Assembly (NCBI GenBank): GCA_964036295.1
Contig: OZ038471.1
Span: 2,816,001-2,880,000 of the forward strand
Length of the DNA stretch: 64,000 nt
Reading direction: 5' to 3'
Source: Plumapathes pennacea
Lineage: Eukaryota > Cnidaria > Anthozoa > Antipatharia > Myriopathidae
Shown: one piece after another, positions 59,301-64,000 of the stretch
Numbering within the stretch: position 1 is the first letter of the stretch
Layout: every line of letters starts with the position of its first letter
Program-made: the position numbers and the translations under genes
Notes under the pieces: generated by a model
Seen by the model: only the letters and a program-made list of their open reading frames with translations
Told to the model about the DNA's origin: nothing
Databases searched by the model: none

Positions 59301-62300
59301 GATTCTGGAACATCCAAGGTGGGATCCCACCCGGGATTTGGTGGGATCCCGTCCCACCATCCCACCCGGGATTATGGAACATCCAAGGTGGGATCCCACC
59401 CGGGATTTGGTGGGATCCCGTCCCACCATCCCACCCGGGATTATGGAACATCCCAGGTGGGATCCCACCCGGGATTTGGTGGGATCCCATCCCGCCATCC
59501 CACCCGGGATTATGGAACATCCCAGGTGGGATCCCACCCGGGATTTGGTGGGATCCCGTCCCACCATCCCACCCGGGATTATGGAACATCCCAGGTGGGA
59601 TCCCACCCGGGATTTGGTGGGATCCCGTCCCGCCATCCCACTCGGGATTATGGAACATCCCAGGTGGGATCCCACCCGGGATTTGGTGGGATCCCGTCCC
59701 GCCATCCCACCCGGGATTATGGAACATCCCGGGTGGGATCCCACCCGGGATTTGGTGGGATCCCGTCCCGCCATCCCACCCGGGATTATGGAACATCCCG
59801 GGTGGGATCCCACCCGGGATTTGGTGGGATCCCGTCCCGCCATCCCACCCGGGATTATGGAACATCCCGGGTGGGATCCCACCCGGGATTTGGTGGGATC
59901 CCGTCCCGCCATCCCACCCGGGATTATGGAACATCCCAGGTGGGATCCCACCCGGGATTTGGTGGGATCCCGTCCCACCATCCCACCCGGGATTATGGAA
60001 CATCCCACCCGGGATTTGGTGGGATCCCGTCCCACCATCCCACCCGGGATTCGGGAACATCCAAGGTGGGATCCCACCCGGGATTTGGTGGGATCCCGTC
60101 CCACCATCCCACCCGGGATTATGGAACATCCCAGGTGGGATCCCACCCGGGATTTGGTGGGATCCCGTCCCGCCATCCCACCCGGGATTATGGAACATCC
60201 CAGGTGGGATCCCACCCGGGATTTGGTGGGATCCCGTCCCACCATCCCACCCGGGATTATGGAACATCCCAGGTGGGATCCCACCCGGGATTTGGTGGGA
60301 TCCCGTCCCGCCATCCCACCCGGGATTATGGAACATCCCAGGTGGGATCCCACCCGGGATTTGGTGGGATCCCGTCCCACCATCCCACCCGGGATTATGG
60401 AACATCCCAGGTGGGATCCCACCCGGGATTTGGTGGGATCCCGTCCCGCCATCCCACCCGGGATTATGGAACATCCCAGGTGGGATCCCACCCGGGATTT
60501 GGTGGGATCCCGTCCCACCATCCCACCCGGGATTATGGAACATCCCACCCGGGATTTGGTGGGATCCCGTCCCACCATCCCACCCGGGATTCTGGAACAT
60601 CCAAGGTGGGATCCCACCCGGGATTTGGTGGGATCCCGTCCCACCATCCCACCCGGGATTATGGAACATCCCAGGTGGGATCCCACCCGGGATTTGGTGG
60701 GATCCCGTCCCGCCATCCCACGCGGGATTATAGAACATCCCAGGTGGGATCCCACCCGGGATTTGATGGGATCCCGTCCCGCCATCCCACCCGGAATTAT
60801 GGAACATCCCAGGTGGGATCCCACCCAGGATTTGGTGGGATCCCATCCTGCCATCTCACCCGGGATTATGAAACATACCAGGTGGGATCCCACCCGGGAT
60901 TATGGGACATCCCAGTTTTGTTTCAACACCATCAACAGCAGTTTAACTATTATTTGTTGTTGTTATTTTTGTTGTTATTGTTGTTTGTTTTGTTTTGTTT
61001 TGTTTTGCTTTTTACAACAGTTATTTCCAAACTTGTTTATGTCTGACATGTACATATCTTTCTGTTATAGGTAGTGGCACCTCAAGAACCTCTGCTAGGA
61101 ATCCTTCATCAGCATCTCCAAGCAGCCGAAGGAAGCTCTTGTCAGACCCAGATTCAAGAAGCAGAGTGCAACAAGACCAGAAAAAGAAATGGACTCAGGA
61201 TGCATCACCCTCACTGTCAAGGAGAAAGCCAAGTGCTGAGACAAATGGTACTTTTATTGACAGAAATCAATCTCATATTTTATAATAACTGGGAGACAAA
61301 TATGTTATTTCAACATGTTCATCAGTCACCTACAATATACATGTACATGTAACAACTGTGCAGTATATAATGCATTTTTTTGTTTAGTTCTTTTAATAGA
61401 ATGGTTAAAATTATAGCATGTTAGGCCTTCTTGCTTGGAATCTAAACTTTTGAATCATTACCCTGTGTAGACTCCACCCATGCAGGGTACATGTATGTGT
61501 TGTTCAGGAAAAGTTAAAAAATATTTAGGTTAGCAATCCTATACTAATACGCAACACTTTATGCTCTAAGGGAGTGCTCTTCAACGTGCACAGAGTGGAG
61601 ACATATTCTCATACAATGATTCAGATGACGATTTCCAACCCAAGTCAAGAGAAATCAAGCATGGACGGAGAACTAACCAATCAGACAGTGAGAATGAGAG
61701 AGCAGATACGTCTGTGTATAACTCAAGGCGAAGACGGGAGAGACCAGACTCTAATTCATCTGAATCTGAACGAGCTTCCTCTGGTTCTTCTGCTGGAAGA
61801 AGACACAGGTACTGACAATGCTTCGACAAAGTCTCCTTGAACTTTTTAACCCTTTAACCCCCCAGCTCTAAATGCAGATTCTTTCAACCTTTTAAGAAGA
61901 CAATTTATTATATGGACATGAGTGTTTTACTGGAAAATATACAGTGCGTAAAATCCATACGAAACTACATCTGGGACCCGAGTGGCGTATTTTCCATATC
62001 CTCACTAGTGAGGATATCGTTGGCATCATTTCCCACTTTTGCACGGTTGTTTGTGCAATTTCTCGTAAAACACTCGTATCTAATATAATAAAAAGAAAAT
62101 TACACGGCGGCTTGAAGATATGGATTTTATTTTCTTGTAGTAAAAACAATATTTTACTCACTCGCGAAGCACTCGTTCGTAAAATATTGTTTTTACCACT
62201 TGAAAATAAAATTCATATCTTCGCGCCGACGTGTAGTATCCTCTATGTATGGGTGATGTACAGAGAACTGATAATTTAATCAGTTGTCATCTGAACAAGC

Positions 62301-62986
62301 TATCAAAAGCCAAGTTCTCCTTACTGCATCATACATCTCTGGTGAGGAACTGAAGGAGGACATTGAAGTTGATCACCCTTGGGTCACATGTCTGAAAGAG
62401 ACCTTCTCACCATAGATACTTTGCACACCCAGTGACTGACAGCCCAGAGCATTTTCAAAAAGGCAGATTCTCACATTTTTTAATGTTTTATCATCATGAT
62501 ATAAATCAGCACAAACTCAAAAAGTGTACTGAATGTGGCACTGAGCAGTGACAGTCGGATTGATCAGTCATAACGTGGGCACCTAAAATAAAGAAAAGTC
62601 TAGCTCTGGATGTAAATATTAACATGAGTACGCAAAGCATCTATGGTGAGAGGGTCTCTTCAATGTTTGTAAACCTCCAGTTATACGTAGTTATTGTTCT
62701 TTTTCTTTTCAGACATATTGCCATCCGAGACCCAAGTCCAACACTATTTGATGACTTTGGGATTCAAAGTCAATCACCAGTGAATCTCAAAAACCCATTC
62801 TCTGCAAAAGCACATCTTCACAAAGGCTTGTCAGAGGAAGCCAGTGATCCTGTGGCAAAACAGAAAAGTCAATCAGCTGGTAGGAGACTTTCAAAGTTCT
62901 GCCATGAATGTGGGACTAAATATCCAATCGCAAATGCAAAGTTCTGCTGTGAATGTGGCACCAAGAGACTTCACATTGAAACCTGA
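56387..62986 (+). CDS. ZC2HC1A: Zinc finger C2HC domain-containing protein 1A
   Basis: Eight exons (56387-56405, 56474-56550, 56771-56908, 57688-57954, 58040-58178, 61071-61247, 61571-61808, 62713-62986) give 1329 nt, 442 aa. Two C2HC fingers (C20-C23-H35-C39; C123-C126-H138-C142), the NWRRKHEEFI block before a six-proline run, and the C-terminal KFCHECGTKYP...KFCCECG ribbon (C415, C418, C430, C433) match ZC2HC1A. The human protein has 325 aa; the extra length is a Ser/Arg/Asp-rich low-complexity region coded by exons 6-7. The molecular role of the family is poorly known. Introns 3, 5 and 7 carry a MITE, a large minisatellite and a hairpin element. Fragments of this gene occur at 19.4 and 51.5 kb. 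Confidence 0.94.
56967..57367. mobile_element. 401-bp CCCGGG-ended MITE in ZC2HC1A intron 3
   Basis: Starts GCCCGGGGGGGGACCTCC and ends GAGTACCTCCCCCGGGC, inverted ends. TATCAA (56,961-56,966 and 57,368-57,373) flanks it, or TATCAAG with a shared G, consistent with the 7-bp duplication of the copy at 18.9 kb. The interior repeats GTCTTAAACAGGGTATCAAA several times. A poly-C run lies at 57,117-57,138. No transposase ORF. Confidence 0.85.
58204..58400 (-). mobile_element. Third, reversed relative of the CCCGG MITE
   Basis: The reverse strand contains TTTGGTCTGAAATAGGGTAA and GGGTTTT, nearly identical to the interior of the 18,874-19,029 element. Ends are degraded (CCCCTTGGGG near 58,403) and no target duplication was resolved. 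It sits in ZC2HC1A intron 5 just before the minisatellite. Confidence 0.55.
58520..60915. repeat. 69-bp GC-rich minisatellite in ZC2HC1A intron 5
   Basis: About 34 tandem copies of a 69-bp unit containing the 14-bp palindrome GGTGGGATCCCACC, CCGGGATTTGGTGGGATCCC, GTCCCACCATCCCACCCGGG and ATTATGGAACATCCCA. 57-bp variants lacking 12 bp occur near 59,250, 59,995 and 60,535, each followed by a unit with GGAACATCCAAGG, showing block duplication. Both unit lengths are multiples of three and stop-free in five frames, which creates artificial open frames of 694-841 codons. These are not genes. Confidence 0.95.
61930..62260. mobile_element. Hairpin MITE in ZC2HC1A intron 7
   Basis: Arms at 62,101-62,157 (TACACGGCGGCTTGAAGATA ...) and 62,179-62,235 (... 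TTCGCGCCGACGTGTA) are inverted copies with few mismatches around a 22-bp loop containing CACTCGCGAAGCACTCG. The preceding 170 bp, starting near GTGCGTAAAATCC, probably belongs to the same element. A 111-codon open frame spans it and is not a gene. A shorter relative is at 5.05-5.20 kb. Confidence 0.7.
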
Positions 62987-63690
62987 AAGTAAAGAGTTGA
63001 TTGGAGTATCAACTCTCACTGCATCCCTCATAGATTTTTGGCCTTGAATTGTTGGAAGAATCTGTCATGAATGTCTCTTGGTGGGTCTGGTATCTAGCAG
63101 TAAAGGGATAAAAACTGCTGTACATCACATTCATTAGGAAATCTGCTAAAATACAGCCCAGGGAATCCCCATAGTTCTTTAGTAGGCTCAAGGGAATCTC
63201 CCCACAGATATGTGAGCAAATATGTTTTACTGAAAAGGAACTTTTATGATGTCACAAACTGATTTAATAACAGATTCATGGACATGCACATAACATGTCA
63301 CATATTTGATTTGATTTGATTTGATTTTTGTTTTGTTTTGTTTTTGTTTTGTCTGTTTCAAAATCTTCAGGTCAAAAATGATGGGACTTTATTTTATTTT
63401 AATTTATTTTGAAGCATTAGACTGCATGCTTGAACACTGTAGTTTCAGCGAAAATCTGTTATACGTGCATGCACCAAATTCGCACTGTTGATAGATTTAC
63501 GAGCTGAAAGCTTTGAATTTCTAAATTTTATACACAAGCATCCAATAAATATTGAAAAGTAAATGAAAATGTCTTGATGAAAATTGGTCAATCAAAACTT
63601 ATATTAATTCCACGCGAAGAAAGGTGGAAACGACAAACCAGTTCACGCGATGTGAACACCCTTGCACGCAATCCAACAGACTGCTGTGCG
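62987..63690. other. ZC2HC1A 3' flank, no gene
   Basis: Non-coding sequence with a (TTTGA)n/(TTTTG)n simple repeat at 63,303-63,356. No further exon is recognised. Confidence 0.6.
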
Positions 63691-63694
63691 CTAA

Positions 63695-63758
63695 CCAATC
63701 AAAACGCGATGCGAATCAAAACATGATGACGTCATGTCACGCAAAGCTTTCATATAAA
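63695..63758 (+). promoter_or_regulatory. AGMAT core promoter: CCAAT, CRE and TATA boxes
   Basis: CCAAT at 63,695-63,699, a perfect palindromic CRE TGACGTCA at 63,727-63,734, and TATAAA at 63,753-63,758 precede the start codon at 63,805 by 105, 70 and 46 bp. This order suits an RNA polymerase II promoter with a start site near 63,785. CREB/ATF control is inferred from the motif only. Confidence 0.7.
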
Positions 63759-63804
63759 CAACCGACCCCCTAACTTGAATTACACTTCGATTCTTTCTGT
63801 CAAA

Positions 63805-64000
63805 ATGAAACATTTGGCACGAAATCTTCGTCAGCTGTTTGAACAACGTGTTTCTGGCACTGCCCGCCGATATTTCTCGGTAAGAACACGATTAACAAAG
63901 GATTTTAACTCTCCGTTGACTTCGGATCAAATGCCACGATCCGGAGGTATTTCTTCCATGATGCGCCTTCCTGTACAGGGGACTTCTGACGGACTCGACG
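63805..64000 (+). CDS. AGMAT: Agmatinase, mitochondrial (5' end only)
   Basis: ATG opens 65 codons uninterrupted to the window end. Residues 1-25 (MKHLARNLRQLFEQRVSGTA, then RRYFS) are basic, Ser/Arg-rich and lack acidic runs, like a mitochondrial targeting peptide. The GGISSMMRLPVQ, TSDGLD stretch near residue 48 matches the conserved start of animal agmatinases, a ureohydrolase family that converts agmatine to putrescine and urea using two manganese ions. The metal-binding motifs lie downstream of the window. Whether the reading frame is broken by an intron before the edge cannot be excluded: the GTAAGA at 63,880 could be a donor, but the in-frame continuation matches the family. Confidence 0.88.
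   Translation, partial: MKHLARNLRQLFEQRVSGTARRYFSVRTRLTKDFNSPLTSDQMPRSGGISSMMRLPVQGTSDGLD

Noticed and set aside
58521..61074. Open frames of 694-841 codons on both strands
   Set aside because: They are the 69-bp minisatellite read in different frames; all five are equally open and lie within a ZC2HC1A intron.
61944..62279. 111-codon plus-strand frame
   Set aside because: Lies across a hairpin MITE in a ZC2HC1A intron and lacks splice or domain support.

Overview
This is eukaryotic DNA: every recognisable gene is split by GT-AG introns, and the proteins (HEMK2/N6AMT1, ZC2HC1A, agmatinase, a PARP-type ADP-ribosyltransferase) are animal orthologues. The protein sequences, the AT-rich background and the style of the mobile repeats suggest a cnidarian, most likely an anthozoan such as a stony coral. 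That placement is inference. No tRNA, rRNA, CRISPR or prokaryotic feature was seen.

Layout. (1) 0.1-4.9 kb: a PARP-family gene (minus) and N6AMT1 (plus) start head to head from a 134-bp shared promoter with a YY1-type motif over the N6AMT1 start codon. (2) 4.9-19.4 kb: a graveyard of mobile DNA. It holds small DNA transposons, a scrambled field of broken copies of a Ulp1-protease gene mixed with an AT-rich spacer repeat, promoter-like CCAAT repeats before a decayed zinc-finger exon, and a zinc-knuckle ORF fragment. (3) 19.4-20.6 kb: a chimeric pseudogene block in which a piece of ZC2HC1A is fused to the last exon of N6AMT1; the parent genes lie at the two ends of the window. (4) 20.6-48.3 kb: about 110 copies of a 234-bp satellite. 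Each unit carries a strong hairpin of about 76 bp. The array is interrupted by a Helitron-like insertion (40,565-41,927) and by an insertion carrying a 239-bp palindrome. (5) 48.9-51.7 kb: intron-containing fragments of a DDX54-like helicase gene, an unidentified terminal exon, and a satellite scrap fused to a copy of ZC2HC1A exon 8. (6) 53.3-56.3 kb: an apparently intact five-exon gene (minus, 516 aa) joining a FAR1/FLYWCH-like zinc finger, a Ulp1/C48 cysteine protease with all catalytic residues, and a PHD finger. It is the intact relative of the debris in part 2. (7) 56.4-63.0 kb: ZC2HC1A (eight exons, 442 aa), with a 69-bp GC-rich minisatellite of about 2.4 kb in intron 5. (8) 63.8-64.0 kb: promoter and first 65 codons of agmatinase, cut by the window edge.

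The host genes look like unrelated housekeeping neighbours and not a pathway. The two most unusual items are the hairpin satellite, flanked by fragments of the neighbouring genes, and the multi-copy zinc-finger/Ulp1/PHD gene whose fragments form inverted arrays. All gene models were built by hand from splice signals and reading-frame continuity. The CDS lengths of the four complete genes come out as exact multiples of three.
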